Shown one piece after another: positions 21,623-31,641 of a stretch of 64,000 bases of DNA. How positions within the stretch are numbered: the stretch's first letter is position 1; every line of letters starts with the position of its first letter. Source of the DNA: Pseudomaricurvus alcaniphilus (GTDB lineage: Bacteria > Pseudomonadota > Gammaproteobacteria > Pseudomonadales > Cellvibrionaceae); assembly GCF_011440395.1 (NCBI RefSeq), contig NZ_JAAOIX010000001.1, positions 186,001 to 250,000 on the forward strand, in the 5' to 3' direction. Position numbers and translations under genes: made by a program. The notes under the pieces were generated by a model that was not told the DNA's origin, did not search any database, and was given only the letters and a program-made list of their open reading frames with translations.

Positions 21623-23026
21623 ATGAACCATTCCGAGCCCGATCAACCCACCTTTAGCCGACCGCTGCCCTACCGGGGTAACAGCGCTGACTATTTCCGG
21701 GCGGTGCGCGCCATGCCCTGGCCCATCTGGCTGGACAGCGGCCAGCCGCACCAGAATCGCGGCCGCTACGACATTATCAGCGCCGCACCGGCGCGCAAAC
21801 TTATCAGCGATGCCAGCGGCAACCGCTGCATTGAGCAGGAAAAAATCCGTCAATACCAGGACCCCTGGGCAGCACTGGAACAGGAGTTAGCGCCCCCGAC
21901 CGGGAGCCTGGCAAATGCCACACCACTACCCTTTTACAGCGGTGCGCTGGGCTATCTCGGTTACGACATCGGCCGCCAGCTGGAGCACCTGCCCAATCGC
22001 ATCGGCGATGACAGCGAGCTACCACTCATGCTGGTGGGCATTTACCGCTGGGCCATCATTCAGGACCACCAGCTGCAAGCTGCGCACCTGGCACACGCCG
22101 CGGACATGCCGGAAGCCGAGGTGGAAACATTGCTGCTGAGACTGCAAAACGCCGGTCACGAAGACTGCCCGGCGACCGCAGCTCAAGTCGAAGTGAGCCC
22201 ATTCAAAGCCGGTGCATTCAAAAGCAATCTGACCGAGAAGGATTACCTCGAAAAAATTCGCCGAATCGGACAATACATAGCGGCCGGCGACTGTTACCAG
22301 GTTAACTTTTCCCAGCGCTTTGCAGCAGATTACCAGGGCGACCCCCTGCAAGCCTATTTAACCCTCCGTGAGTCCCTGCCTTCACCCTTCTCCGCCTACT
22401 TTGAAACGGAATACGGCACCATACTGAGCCTGTCACCGGAGCAGTTCCTGCATTCGGACGGCCACCAGGTCACCACCAAGCCCATCAAGGGAACCTGCCC
22501 GCGGGGCACGACAGCAAGCGAGGACCGGCAACTGGCGGAGGCGCTGGTGCAATCACCGAAAAATCGGGCGGAGAACCTGATGATCGTTGACCTGTTGCGC
22601 AATGACTTGAGCAAAGTGTGTCACACAGTAAACACCACGCGACTGTTTGAACTGGAAAGTTACGCCAACGTGCACCACCTGGTCAGCACCGTGACCGGCC
22701 AACTGCGAGACAACATCAGTGCCGTTGAGCTTCTCAAGGCTTGCTTTCCCGGCGGGTCGATTACCGGCGCCCCAAAAGTGAGGGCCATGGAAATCATCGA
22801 AGAGCTGGAGGCCAGCCGGCGTGCGGTTTACTGCGGCAGCGTTGTGTATATCGACCAGAGCGGCAAAATGGATTCCAACATCGCCATTCGCACGCTGGCC
22901 CTGAACAAGGATAAGATTTTTACCTGGGGTGGCGGCGGGATCGTATTCGACTCACTGCCAGAAGAAGAGTACCAGGAGTCTCTGACAAAAATTGGCCTGA
23001 TTCTCGACACCCTGACCAGCCTGTGA
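21623..23026 (+). CDS. pabB: Aminodeoxychorismate synthase component I
   Basis: A 467-residue chorismate-using enzyme of the PabB/TrpE family that makes 4-amino-4-deoxychorismate for folate, with a glutaminase partner (PabA) encoded elsewhere. The PabB-specific PIKGTCPRG near residue 290 carries the catalytic Lys. Other family motifs are ENLMIVDLLRNDL, GSITGAPK and the C-terminal GGGGIVFDS. The pabB-thrH convergent pair, followed by cysH and cysB, is a known order in Pseudomonas. Confidence 0.94.
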   Translation: MNHSEPDQPTFSRPLPYRGNSADYFRAVRAMPWPIWLDSGQPHQNRGRYDIISAAPARKLISDASGNRCIEQEKIRQYQDPWAALEQELAPPTGSLANATPLPFYSGALGYLGYDIGRQLEHLPNRIGDDSELPLMLVGIYRWAIIQDHQLQAAHLAHAADMPEAEVETLLLRLQNAGHEDCPATAAQVEVSPFKAGAFKSNLTEKDYLEKIRRIGQYIAAGDCYQVNFSQRFAADYQGDPLQAYLTLRESLPSPFSAYFETEYGTILSLSPEQFLHSDGHQVTTKPIKGTCPRGTTASEDRQLAEALVQSPKNRAENLMIVDLLRNDLSKVCHTVNTTRLFELESYANVHHLVSTVTGQLRDNISAVELLKACFPGGSITGAPKVRAMEIIEELEASRRAVYCGSVVYIDQSGKMDSNIAIRTLALNKDKIFTWGGGGIVFDSLPEEEYQESLTKIGLILDTLTSL

Positions 23027-23051
23027 CTCCCTATACCGGCAGGGCTGCCGA

Positions 23052-23073
23052 CCCGGGCAAAAGCACGCCCGGG
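23052..23073. terminator. Hairpin between convergent pabB and thrH
   Basis: CCCGGGC at 23052-23058 pairs with GCCCGGG at 23067-23073 around an 8-nt loop. It lies between two converging genes but lacks a T run. Confidence 0.4.
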
Positions 23074-23097
23074 CCGGGCATCAACTACACAGGGGGC

Positions 23098-23715
23098 TTA
23101 TAGTGCCAAATCGCGGATACTGGCCTTCAGGAACTCTCGCTTCAGATCACTGTAGGTATGTACCGCCGGATACTGCGGAAACTGCTCGATTACGTTCTGC
23201 GGGGCTTTGAACAAAATACCCGCATCTGCCTCCGCCAACATAGTGGTGTCGTTGTAAGAATCACCTGCGGCGATGGTGCGATAGTACAACGACTTAAAGG
23301 CAACAATACACTGCCGCTTGGGGTTGGCCTGGCGGATATTGTAGTCGGTAACGCGGCCCGTATCATCCACAGTAAGCTTGTGGCAAAGCAGGGTTGGATA
23401 GCCCAGCTGCTTCATCAGCGGACCCGCAAATTCATAGAAGGTGTCCGACAGGATAACCACCTGGAAGCGCTCCCGCAGCCAATCGATAAACTCCCGGGCA
23501 CCTTCCATAGGGCTAAGGGTCGCAATCACTTCCTGAATTTCATTTAACCCCAGCTTGTGCTTTGCCAGCTCTCCCAGACGCATGGTCATTAATTCATCGT
23601 AATCGGGGATATCCCTGGTGGTCGCCTTGAGCGCCTCAATACCGGTTTTCTCCGCAAACTTTATCCAGATTTCAGGGATCAACACCCCTTCGAGGTCCAA
23701 ACACGCGAGCTCCAC
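23098..23715 (-). CDS. thrH: Bifunctional phosphoserine phosphatase/homoserine phosphotransferase ThrH
   Basis: A 205-residue HAD-superfamily enzyme matching Pseudomonas ThrH in length and start (MELACLDLEGVLIPEIW). Motif I is CLDLEGVLIPE with Asp7 and Glu9, so the second acid is Glu rather than the usual Asp, a known ThrH trait. Motif II is VVILSDTFYEF and motif IV AGDSYNDTTML. ThrH dephosphorylates phosphoserine and can transfer the phosphate to homoserine. Confidence 0.93.
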   Translation of the reverse strand: MELACLDLEGVLIPEIWIKFAEKTGIEALKATTRDIPDYDELMTMRLGELAKHKLGLNEIQEVIATLSPMEGAREFIDWLRERFQVVILSDTFYEFAGPLMKQLGYPTLLCHKLTVDDTGRVTDYNIRQANPKRQCIVAFKSLYYRTIAAGDSYNDTTMLAEADAGILFKAPQNVIEQFPQYPAVHTYSDLKREFLKASIRDLAL

Positions 23716-24205
23716 AAACGACTCCTATTGCCAATCAGATGAAGGTTTCACAAGACGAGGTATTCGTCCGGCATCAAAAGCAGGCAATCTACCTTGTTCA
23801 CGCCCTCACCGCAATTTCTCTGTGCTGCCAATTAGCGAAGCACCGGTCGGGGCAAATAGTTTTCACGTGGAACTCTTAATAAACAACCTTATAATCTCTC
23901 TATAACTTGCTGAATAGAATCAGAGGTAAAAGTTAAGAAATTACTTTAAGTATAGAATATCGGCAAAATTTTCATCATTTCAGACAAACTAAAGCACAGA
24001 CCAATCTCACCGATCAAATATTAACCAATGTTCCACGAAGTTTTTCCCCGCACCTTGAGCAGCCGCTGTGTGCGACATTGCAGGAAGACAAAAGAGCAAA
24101 GAGTTATAACGGTATGACTGGATATTATTTTTCTCCTAACGCCGGCTCTGCTATCCTGCGCCGCAAATTAACCCTATTGCACCCAAAACTCACCAGGAAC
24201 GCCCC
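23716..24205. other. AT-rich thrH-cysH intergenic region
   Basis: About 490 nt without a convincing gene, clearly more AT-rich than its surroundings between about 23870 and 24020. It holds the divergent upstream regions of thrH and cysH. cysH promoters are normally activated by CysB, whose gene is just downstream, and the AT-rich stretch would suit binding of a LysR-type activator. I could not define an operator. Confidence 0.5.
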
Positions 24206-24934
24206 ATGACCGAACTGCTTGATACCGTCGACCTCGACAAGCAGCTGCAAGAACAGTCGCCACAGCAAATCCTTAAATACGCCCTCTCGGAGTACGACAA
24301 TATCTGTATCTCCTTTAGCGGTGCGGAGGACGTGGTACTGATCGAAATGGCTCACAAAATCAGGCCCGACATCCAGGTTTTTTGCCTCGATACCGGTCGC
24401 CTGCACCCGGAGACCTACCAGTTTATCGAAACCGTGCGCAAGCATTACAAGATCGATATCGATGTTGTCAGCCCCGATGGCGAAGCTGTGCGCGCACTGG
24501 TCAAAGCGAAAGGCCTGTTCAGTTTTTACGAAGACAACCACCAGGAGTGTTGCGGTATCCGCAAAATTGCCCCGCTGCAGAGGAAGCTGCAGGGCGTCGA
24601 CGCGTGGATAACCGGCCAGCGCAAGGACCAGAGCCCCGGCACCCGCGCGCAAATCCCGGTCATCCAGGACGACAAGGCATTTGCCCACGAGCGCGGCCCG
24701 CTCACCAAATTCAACCCGCTGGCAAACTGGACATCACAACAGGTTTGGGACTATATCCGGGCCTTTGAGGTGCCCTACAACCCGCTGCACGACCGCGGCT
24801 TTGTTTCCATCGGCTGCGAACCCTGCACCCGGCCTGTGGGCCCGGGCCAGCACGAACGCGAAGGTCGCTGGTGGTGGGAGGAAGCTACCAAGAAGGAATG
24901 CGGCTTGCACGCTGTGAATTTCGAGCGCGAATAA
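24206..24934 (+). CDS. cysH: Adenosine 5'-phosphosulfate reductase, [4Fe-4S] type
   Basis: A 242-residue assimilatory reductase that turns APS into sulfite and AMP. Cys115-Cys116 (ECCGIRK) and Cys204/Cys207 (GCEPC) are the four ligands of the [4Fe-4S] cluster that marks APS reductases, and Cys232 in KECGLH is the catalytic Cys. The PAPS-only enterobacterial enzyme lacks the cluster cysteines. [11 protein letters not shown] near residue 35 is the PP-loop-like ATP-pyrophosphatase motif. The gene is convergent with cysB, its expected activator. Confidence 0.96.
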   Translation: MTELLDTVDLDKQLQEQSPQQILKYALSEYDNICISFSGAEDVVLIEMAHKIRPDIQVFCLDTGRLHPETYQFIETVRKHYKIDIDVVSPDGEAVRALVKAKGLFSFYEDNHQECCGIRKIAPLQRKLQGVDAWITGQRKDQSPGTRAQIPVIQDDKAFAHERGPLTKFNPLANWTSQQVWDYIRAFEVPYNPLHDRGFVSIGCEPCTRPVGPGQHEREGRWWWEEATKKECGLHAVNFERE

Positions 24935-24992
24935 GCAGGAAATCAACCCGCGCCCCCGGCCCGGCAGTTGTCGAGGGCGGCTGAGGGACCTG

Positions 24993-26000
<1,008 letters not shown>

Positions 26001-26122
26001 TTATTATAAAAATATAAGAAAATATTCTTTTCCAGAATAGATACATTTACGTATATTTGCCAGCCAAAATCAACAAATGCTTATAGCGAAGTCTCTTATA
26101 CATAACGATAGCCTATAAAACA

Positions 26123-26896
26123 ATGGAAATCCTGTACTATATTCTCGCTGGAGCAGGTGTTGGGCTGGCTATCGGCGTCACCGGTGTAGGCGGCGGCTCC
26201 CTGATGACGCCGCTGCTGATCTTGTTCGGCTTTCCCTACCACGTTGCCATCGGCACTGACCTGCTCTACGCCGCCATAACCAAGGCTGGTGCAATGCGCG
26301 CTCATCAGCGCAAAGCCAATGTACGCTGGCCCATTGTCCTGCGGCTGGCGGCGGGCAGCATACCGGCCACCCTGGTGACCATCCTGTTGCTGAAAACGGT
26401 ATTTGGCAACGCCGATGAGTACAAACACCTGCTGACCACCAGCCTCGGCATCATGCTGATCCTGACTTCGCTGGTGCTGCTGTTTAAAACGCAACTGCAG
26501 CAGCCATCCAGAGACCCGCAGGGTTGGGCGGAAACACACAAGCCGGCCCTGACCGTAGTGATGGGAGTTTTTTTAGGCGTTTTCGTGACCTTGAGTTCCG
26601 TCGGGGCCGGGGCCATCGGCACCGCTATCCTGCTGATCCTCTACCCTGCCCTGAAAGCCCGCCATGTGGTCGGCACCGATATTGCGCACGCGGTTCCGCT
26701 CACCCTGGCCGCCGGCCTCGGCCACATGTTGCTGCTGGGAAATGTCGATTTTGTTCTGCTCGGCTGCCTGCTGGTGGGCTCACTGCCGGCCGTCAGCCTT
26801 GGCACAAGAATTGGCTCAAGCCTGCCCAACCGGATATTACAACCCATTCTGGCCAGTGTGCTGATGGCCCTGGGCATCAAATTTGCGCTGTTTTAA
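26123..26896 (+). CDS. TauE/SafE family sulfite exporter-like permease
   Basis: A 257-residue membrane protein with seven to eight hydrophobic helices and the internal two-fold repeat of the TauE/SafE family (DUF81). The glycine-rich GVGLAIGVTGVGGGSLMTP near the start and the matching FVTLSSVGAGAIGTA in the second half mark the two repeats. Members export sulfite, sulfoacetate or related organosulfur anions. Being divergent from cysB and near cysH suggests removal of excess sulfite. Substrate is inferred from context only. Confidence 0.85.
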   Translation: MEILYYILAGAGVGLAIGVTGVGGGSLMTPLLILFGFPYHVAIGTDLLYAAITKAGAMRAHQRKANVRWPIVLRLAAGSIPATLVTILLLKTVFGNADEYKHLLTTSLGIMLILTSLVLLFKTQLQQPSRDPQGWAETHKPALTVVMGVFLGVFVTLSSVGAGAIGTAILLILYPALKARHVVGTDIAHAVPLTLAAGLGHMLLLGNVDFVLLGCLLVGSLPAVSLGTRIGSSLPNRILQPILASVLMALGIKFALF

Positions 26897-26962
26897 GGGG
26901 CGCCTGTTCAGCTTTATAAACGCTATTCGCGCAGCGCCGCCCGGTCAATGGATACCCTTGGC

Positions 26963-27874
26963 CTACAATTTCAATTCATTGGCCACACCGTGCGGCACAT
27001 GCCCGGTGGCCACTACGCTGCGCGCAGAATCACAGTGCGACTGCTGATCGTCGAAAAAGACATCAGCACCGTAGGATTTCAGGAACGCGCCTTTGTCCAA
27101 CCCGCCGAGAAACAGTGACTCATCAATGCGTATATTCCACGCGCGCAGGGTTTTTATCACTCGCTCGTGGGCCGGTGCTGAGCGAGCGGTGACCAGAGCA
27201 GTTCGGATGGGCTTGATATCATTGCCGGCGAACTCATGCTGCAGTCCTTGCAGGGCAGCGAGAAACTGTTTGAACGGCCCCCCCATCAACGGCATATTTG
27301 CCCGCGCTTTTTCAGTGGCGGCAAATACTTTCAAGCCCTCGTCCTTATAAACCCTTTCCGCCTCGTCGGAAAACAGCACCGCATCGCCATCGAAGGCAAA
27401 GCGCAACTCTTCACCGTGCTCCGAGCGCGAGCTGGCCGGCATCAGGGTGGCCGCCGCCACTCCGTGCTCCAGCGCGCTGCGCACATCTTCCGCGTGAGTC
27501 GAGAGAAACAAATGGCAACCGAATGCGGCCACATAACGATACGGGCTTTCTCCGCCACAAAACGCGGCCCGGGAAATATCCAGCCCATAGTGCTCGATCG
27601 AGTTAAACACCCGCAAACCGGTATCGGCGCTGTTGCGGGACAGGAGGATCACCTCAACCCGCGGGTCGCCCTCCAGCAAATCATTGAGTCGCAACAGCTT
27701 TTGCACAATGGTAAAAGCATCACCGGGTTGCAGCAGGTCGTTTTCGTGTTCGATCTGGTAGCTGGCGTAGGCCTCCAGCCCCTGCTCCTGGTAGACTTTG
27801 TGGCTGTCATCCAGATTAAACAAGGCGCGGGAAGAAAGGGCGATTATCAGCTTATTGCCATAGACGGCGGGCAT
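26963..27874 (-). CDS. Cytosolic 5'-nucleotidase (PF06189-like)
   Basis: A 303-residue protein of the bacterial 5'-nucleotidase family related to mammalian cytosolic nucleotidase I. Recognisable parts are LIIALSSRALFNLDDSHKVY at the start, FAFDGDAVLFSDEAE in the middle with HAD-like Asp residues, and FLGGLDKGAFLKSYGADVFFDDQ near the end. It should dephosphorylate nucleoside monophosphates in the cytoplasm; specificity is unknown. It lies downstream of the desulfhydrase gene after 175 nt and may be separate. Confidence 0.88.
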   Translation of the reverse strand: MPAVYGNKLIIALSSRALFNLDDSHKVYQEQGLEAYASYQIEHENDLLQPGDAFTIVQKLLRLNDLLEGDPRVEVILLSRNSADTGLRVFNSIEHYGLDISRAAFCGGESPYRYVAAFGCHLFLSTHAEDVRSALEHGVAAATLMPASSRSEHGEELRFAFDGDAVLFSDEAERVYKDEGLKVFAATEKARANMPLMGGPFKQFLAALQGLQHEFAGNDIKPIRTALVTARSAPAHERVIKTLRAWNIRIDESLFLGGLDKGAFLKSYGADVFFDDQQSHCDSARSVVATGHVPHGVANELKL

Positions 27875-28050
27875 AGAGCATTCTCACTTTAGCGGGGTAA
27901 AACAAGGCCAGGCGTCGCAGCAGCCTCACTCAAGCGGCAATTGTAGCGGATCATGGCCGTCGCGAAAGAAATTATCCACGCGACAGGCCCCCATAACGCC
28001 TGTAAATAGCTCCTGCCCACTGACTGTCGGCCAGCCGCTGCGCACACCAA

Positions 28051-29034
28051 TCAGCTATAACCCTGTTTTTGCGGAAAATTGCCGAAAATGCCCCCGGTGT
28101 GGACAAACACGATATCCCTGTCTGAAGGCAGCCGACCGGCCCGCAATTCGCTAACCAGCCCGTGAAATGCCTTACCTGTATAGACCGGATCCAAGACGAT
28201 ACCCTCGGTTCGCGCCAGCCAGGCAATAGTGGCAAACACCTCTGCTCCGGCTTTGGCATAGCCCGGCCCGATGTAGCGATCATTCACCACAATGGCGGCA
28301 TCATCCAGGCTCACCTGGCGGTTGTAGCGCTGCTGCCACTGCTCGATATCGGCCCTCACCTTGCGCTGAAAATAGGCTTCATCGTCGCACACAGCCATCC
28401 CCAACACCGTGGTCTCCAGCTGCAGCAAGTGCACACCCAGGGTCAACCCGGCCTGGGTTCCCCCTGATCCGGTCGCGCAGACAATATGGCTGGGCTGCAG
28501 GTTTTGGCTCTCAAAATCGCGCTGTAGCTCCATGGCCGCGGCCACATAGCCCCAAATTCCGGTGCCGTCGCTGGCGCCGGTGGGAATGATAAAGGGGCGC
28601 CGGCCCTGGCTGCGCAACTCCTCGGCCTTCGCCTCGAGCAATTGTGGCAGCTGACTTGTGTATACACGCGGCTCAAAGGTGCATATTTCCGCACCGGCCA
28701 GCTTGTCGAGCAATAAATTACCGTCATCGACCCCCTCCGGCACGCCGCGCAGGACCAGGACCGCGGCCAGCCCCAGTGAAGCACAGGCGAACGCAGTGGC
28801 GCGACAGTGATTGGATTGCAGGCCCCCGCAGGTAATGATGGTGTCGCACCCCTCAGCCATGGCTTTGGCCAGGGTAAACTCCAGTTTGCGAACCTTGTTG
28901 CCACTCAGGGTTATGCCGGTCAGGTCGTCGCGCTTGATCCAGAGCTTCGCCCCGACTTCAGCACTGGCGCGAGCCAGGTACTGCAACGGCGTAGGAGTCT
29001 GTGCCAACGGCACTTGTGGCGGTAATTTGAGCAT
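28051..29034 (-). CDS. dcyD: PLP-dependent D-cysteine desulfhydrase-like enzyme
   Basis: A 327-residue fold-type II PLP enzyme of the D-cysteine desulfhydrase/ACC deaminase group. The PLP-binding Lys lies in LSGNKVRKLEF (about residue 49), and QSNHCRATA and TGSGGTQAG are the substrate and phosphate-binding loops. D-cysteine desulfhydrase gives pyruvate, ammonia and sulfide. ACC deaminase and L-cysteate lyases are close alternatives that sequence alone does not exclude. The sulfur-gene surroundings favour a cysteine-type substrate. Confidence 0.78.
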   Translation of the reverse strand: MLKLPPQVPLAQTPTPLQYLARASAEVGAKLWIKRDDLTGITLSGNKVRKLEFTLAKAMAEGCDTIITCGGLQSNHCRATAFACASLGLAAVLVLRGVPEGVDDGNLLLDKLAGAEICTFEPRVYTSQLPQLLEAKAEELRSQGRRPFIIPTGASDGTGIWGYVAAAMELQRDFESQNLQPSHIVCATGSGGTQAGLTLGVHLLQLETTVLGMAVCDDEAYFQRKVRADIEQWQQRYNRQVSLDDAAIVVNDRYIGPGYAKAGAEVFATIAWLARTEGIVLDPVYTGKAFHGLVSELRAGRLPSDRDIVFVHTGGIFGNFPQKQGYS

Positions 29035-29083
29035 GGTTTCGTCTCTCCAGTGCGGCCACCCCGGAACCAGATCGCCGATACTA

Positions 29084-29114
29084 ACAAAAAGGCAGCCCTG
29101 GGCTGCCTTTTTGT
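29084..29114 (-). terminator. Intrinsic terminator of yajC
   Basis: A long stem, AAAAAGGCAGCC against GGCTGCCTTTTT, with a 3-nt loop. Read leftward it ends in a T run, about 80 nt after the yajC stop and before the desulfhydrase start. yajC is therefore probably transcribed alone. Confidence 0.9.
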
Positions 29115-29194
29115 TGAGTGCCTTTTAGGAGGATGCCCTCCTATGGAGTGGCACTTGCCAGGCGGCCTGCGAATTCAGCAGGCACCAAGCCCGC

Positions 29195-29530
29195 CTAACC
29201 GATCGATTTGATGGTGCCCTTGGGCAGTACGGCGTGAACAGCAACCTTTTGGAATTTTAACTCAACATTGTTACCGGTATCGAGCACCAGGTAATTATCA
29301 TCCACCTTGGTAACCTTGCCCAATATACCACTGTTCATAACCACCTCATCGCCCTTGCTCAGCCCGGTGACCAATTGCTGGTGCTCTTTCTGGCGCTTGC
29401 GCTGGGGCCGAATCATAAAGAAATACATGAACACGAACAAACCGCCAAACAGCAGCAGCGTGACCATTGGGTTGCCCTGAGGGGCGGGAGCCTGGGTTTG
29501 TGCCATCGCAGCAGGAATAAAAAACGACAT
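29195..29530 (-). CDS. yajC: Sec translocon accessory protein YajC
   Basis: A 111-residue protein with one N-terminal membrane helix (about residues 18-41, GNPMVTLLLFGGLFVFMYFF) followed by RPQRKRQKEHQ and a small cytoplasmic beta domain with GDEVVMNSGILGKV. It associates with SecDF. Normally the gene lies between tgt and secD; here neither is present, and the gene has its own terminator. It may be a displaced single copy or a second copy. Confidence 0.93.
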   Translation of the reverse strand: MSFFIPAAMAQTQAPAPQGNPMVTLLLFGGLFVFMYFFMIRPQRKRQKEHQQLVTGLSKGDEVVMNSGILGKVTKVDDNYLVLDTGNNVELKFQKVAVHAVLPKGTIKSIG

Positions 29531-29629
29531 TAACTATCCTCGTTATTGAGTAAAATCCAAAGCGCAGAACTCTACCCTGTTTCCAGCAGTCAGGCAACGA
29601 GAGGAGGGAGAATTTATGGGGATCTATTA

Positions 29630-29662
29630 CTTACAGAGCACTAGTAGTCGGTGCTCTGTAAG
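29630..29662. repeat. Perfect 12-bp inverted repeat
   Basis: CTTACAGAGCAC at 29630-29641 and its exact complement GTGCTCTGTAAG at 29651-29662, with a 9-nt spacer. It lies 8 nt after the stop of the GAF-AraC gene and 100 nt upstream of yajC. There is no adjacent T run, so either a non-standard terminator or a protein-binding palindrome is possible. Confidence 0.75.
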
Positions 29663-29670
29663 TGGGTTGG

Positions 29671-30651
29671 TTAGGCGTAGTCCCTGAACAGCTTTCTGAA
29701 AGTGCTGGGGGACAGACCGGTCCAACGCTTGAAAGCATTGGTGAAGCTGGTGCGGTCGGAAAAGTCCAGAGAAGCAGAAATACTGTCAATACTCATGACA
29801 TTTTCCACCAGATAATTGATGGAATGATGGAAACGGACCTGGTCGCGCAGCTGGGCAAAGCTGATCTCCTGCTGCTGCAGGCGCCGCTGCAAGGTACGCT
29901 TGGACAAGTTCATTTCATCGGCAATGTGATCAATCGACAGCGGAGAGTTACCAATGCGGCGCTGCAGCACTTCCACCACCCGCCCCGGCACACCATAGGC
30001 CTCCGGGAGGCGTGCCTGCTGCACGTACTCCTCAAAAGATTTTACCCCTTCAGTGGCAAAGCCGGTTTGAAGTTTAGCCAGACCCTCAGGGTGCTTTTTA
30101 TGCAGCTCAATCATTTTGGCCACTCCTTTTGCCATCAAGTCAATTGTTGCAAGATCATCGCCAGTAAACCTGCGCTCGCCGCCTTCACTGTTAAAAAAAC
30201 ATAGCGCGCCATACAACTGCCCGGAAACAACGAGCGGTGCGCAGAGATAAGCACGAATAGAGGCCCCATTATATGACATGCGTCCCGAATTCCCATTGGA
30301 ATCGTTCACATAGCTTGCTTTTTTTTCCGTAATTGTGAAGTCGAACCAGTCTTCTTTCGGATTCAGGCTTGCAGCCCCGTCAGATATAGTACCGGCCTGC
30401 TGCTCTACGACCATATCATCCTGCAAGTAGCGCCACCGGCACAACAGTGCGAAATCAGCCCGAAACATCTCCAGGCCGCACTCAAGGTACGCCTGTGAGT
30501 GACGATTACGAGTGGGATACGTAGCCGTCAGCAAATCGTGCAACCGGCGGTACCGGTCGACCAGAATTTCACTGTTATGCGGGTAAGCATCCTGCTCAGC
30601 ACTGACCACCACCCTGCGGGGGTTGCCGATAACTTGTCGCTGTTCTTCCAT
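29671..30651 (-). CDS. AraC-family regulator with N-terminal GAF-like domain
   Basis: A 326-residue regulator. The N-terminal two thirds (about 40-200) look like a GAF domain, with ADFALLCRWRYLQ, RAYLCAPLVVSGQLYGALCFF and a terminal TGDDLATIDLMAKGVA helix. The C-terminal 100 residues hold the double helix-turn-helix of AraC proteins (LSIDHIADEMNLSKRTLQRRL, then SISASLDFSDRTSFTNAFKRW). The likely signal is a small molecule bound by the GAF domain. No obvious target operon is adjacent. Confidence 0.88.
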   Translation of the reverse strand: MEEQRQVIGNPRRVVVSAEQDAYPHNSEILVDRYRRLHDLLTATYPTRNRHSQAYLECGLEMFRADFALLCRWRYLQDDMVVEQQAGTISDGAASLNPKEDWFDFTITEKKASYVNDSNGNSGRMSYNGASIRAYLCAPLVVSGQLYGALCFFNSEGGERRFTGDDLATIDLMAKGVAKMIELHKKHPEGLAKLQTGFATEGVKSFEEYVQQARLPEAYGVPGRVVEVLQRRIGNSPLSIDHIADEMNLSKRTLQRRLQQQEISFAQLRDQVRFHHSINYLVENVMSIDSISASLDFSDRTSFTNAFKRWTGLSPSTFRKLFRDYA

Positions 30652-31070
30652 ATTCCTGCTACACCAGAGGCGCCTTTCAGCAAGCGTCTAATTAACTATA
30701 AACAACCATATTCTTTATAACGAAAATAAACTAGGCTGATTGGTGCCACGTAGTTGGTTTTAACGCCAATAGTTGTTTTTTTCCTGCCAGACGGGCTGAC
30801 CGAAAGCTACAACTGCCCAATTAAGTATAGGTAGTATTTTGCGGTTGTGTGGGGGCGCAAGATTTATTTTTTTCCACGAAGAGATTGCCTGCGATACCCA
30901 GAACTTTAGCGCCGGTTTAGGCGAGCGCGATAGGCGAGCGCGAGGTAGCAGTCCGCCAGCAAGAACGGCGGCGTGAGTCATCCCGTTGTAACCGCGCCGG
31001 CGGTGGCCGAGCCTCGGGCGCCCGCTTCAGCAGCGGCGAGCGACCCGGAGGGAACTCAATAAGTACGGGC
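30652..31070. other. Intergenic region between bcp and the GAF-AraC gene
   Basis: About 420 nt with no convincing gene. The left half is AT-rich and is the upstream region of the AraC-type gene. The right half is GC-rich and contains a 13-nt direct duplication, TAGGCGAGCGCGA, at 30918-30930 and 30931-30943. Confidence 0.5.
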
Positions 31071-31547
31071 TTAAAGTTCCAGTTGCGCGAGCTCAGCCAA
31101 CAGATCGTCGTGATGGCTTTTGGTTTTAAATCGATCCATAACCTGCTTCAAGCGGCCGTCCTTGCCAATAATAAATGTGGTGCGCAAAATACCCATAAAC
31201 TCCCGCCCCATAAACTTCTTCAGCCCCCACACGCCATATTTTTCCGCCACCGCGTGATCCTCATCGGACAGGAGGTCAAAATTTAACTCTTGCTTGTCAA
31301 TAAAACGCTGTAACCGCGCAACCGGGTCAGGGCTGATTCCCAGCACCACGGTATCGAACTTTTTCAGCTCACTGGCAATATCGCGAATGCCGCAGGCCTG
31401 GGTGGTACAACCCGGTGTACTCGCCTTTGGGTAAAAATAGACGACCACATTACTTTTGTTCCGGTAATCTTTCAGGCTGACATTGGCACCGGCTTGATTC
31501 GGGAGTGTAAACACAGGAGCCAGGTTGCCGATTTTTGGAAACGCCAT
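31071..31547 (-). CDS. bcp: Thioredoxin-dependent thiol peroxidase Bcp
   Basis: A 158-residue peroxiredoxin of the Bcp/PrxQ group. The peroxidatic Cys is in STPGCTTQACGIRD (about residue 47) and the resolving Cys five residues later, the PrxQ spacing. It reduces hydrogen peroxide and lipid hydroperoxides using thioredoxin. It lies downstream of mdh on the same strand, but a strong terminator separates them, so it should have its own promoter in the short gap. Confidence 0.95.
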   Translation of the reverse strand: MAFPKIGNLAPVFTLPNQAGANVSLKDYRNKSNVVVYFYPKASTPGCTTQACGIRDIASELKKFDTVVLGISPDPVARLQRFIDKQELNFDLLSDEDHAVAEKYGVWGLKKFMGREFMGILRTTFIIGKDGRLKQVMDRFKTKSHHDDLLAELAQLEL

Positions 31548-31591
31548 TTTTCACCTATCCTCAGTTGGAAATTTATTACACGAAAGCCACA

Positions 31592-31618
31592 AAAAAGCGC
31601 GGGCCAGCCGCGCTTTTT
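31592..31618 (-). terminator. Intrinsic terminator of mdh
   Basis: AAAAAGCGCGG at 31592-31602 pairs with CCGCGCTTTTT at 31608-31618 around a 5-nt loop. Read leftward it lies 24 nt after the mdh stop codon and ends in TTTTT. Confidence 0.9.
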
Positions 31619-31641
31619 ATACATTGATTTAACTGCGACGA

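Noticed and set aside
30760-30981. Small protein of 73 residues between bcp and the AraC-type gene
   Set aside because: No ribosome-binding site, no recognisable motif, and part of it lies across a 13-nt duplication.
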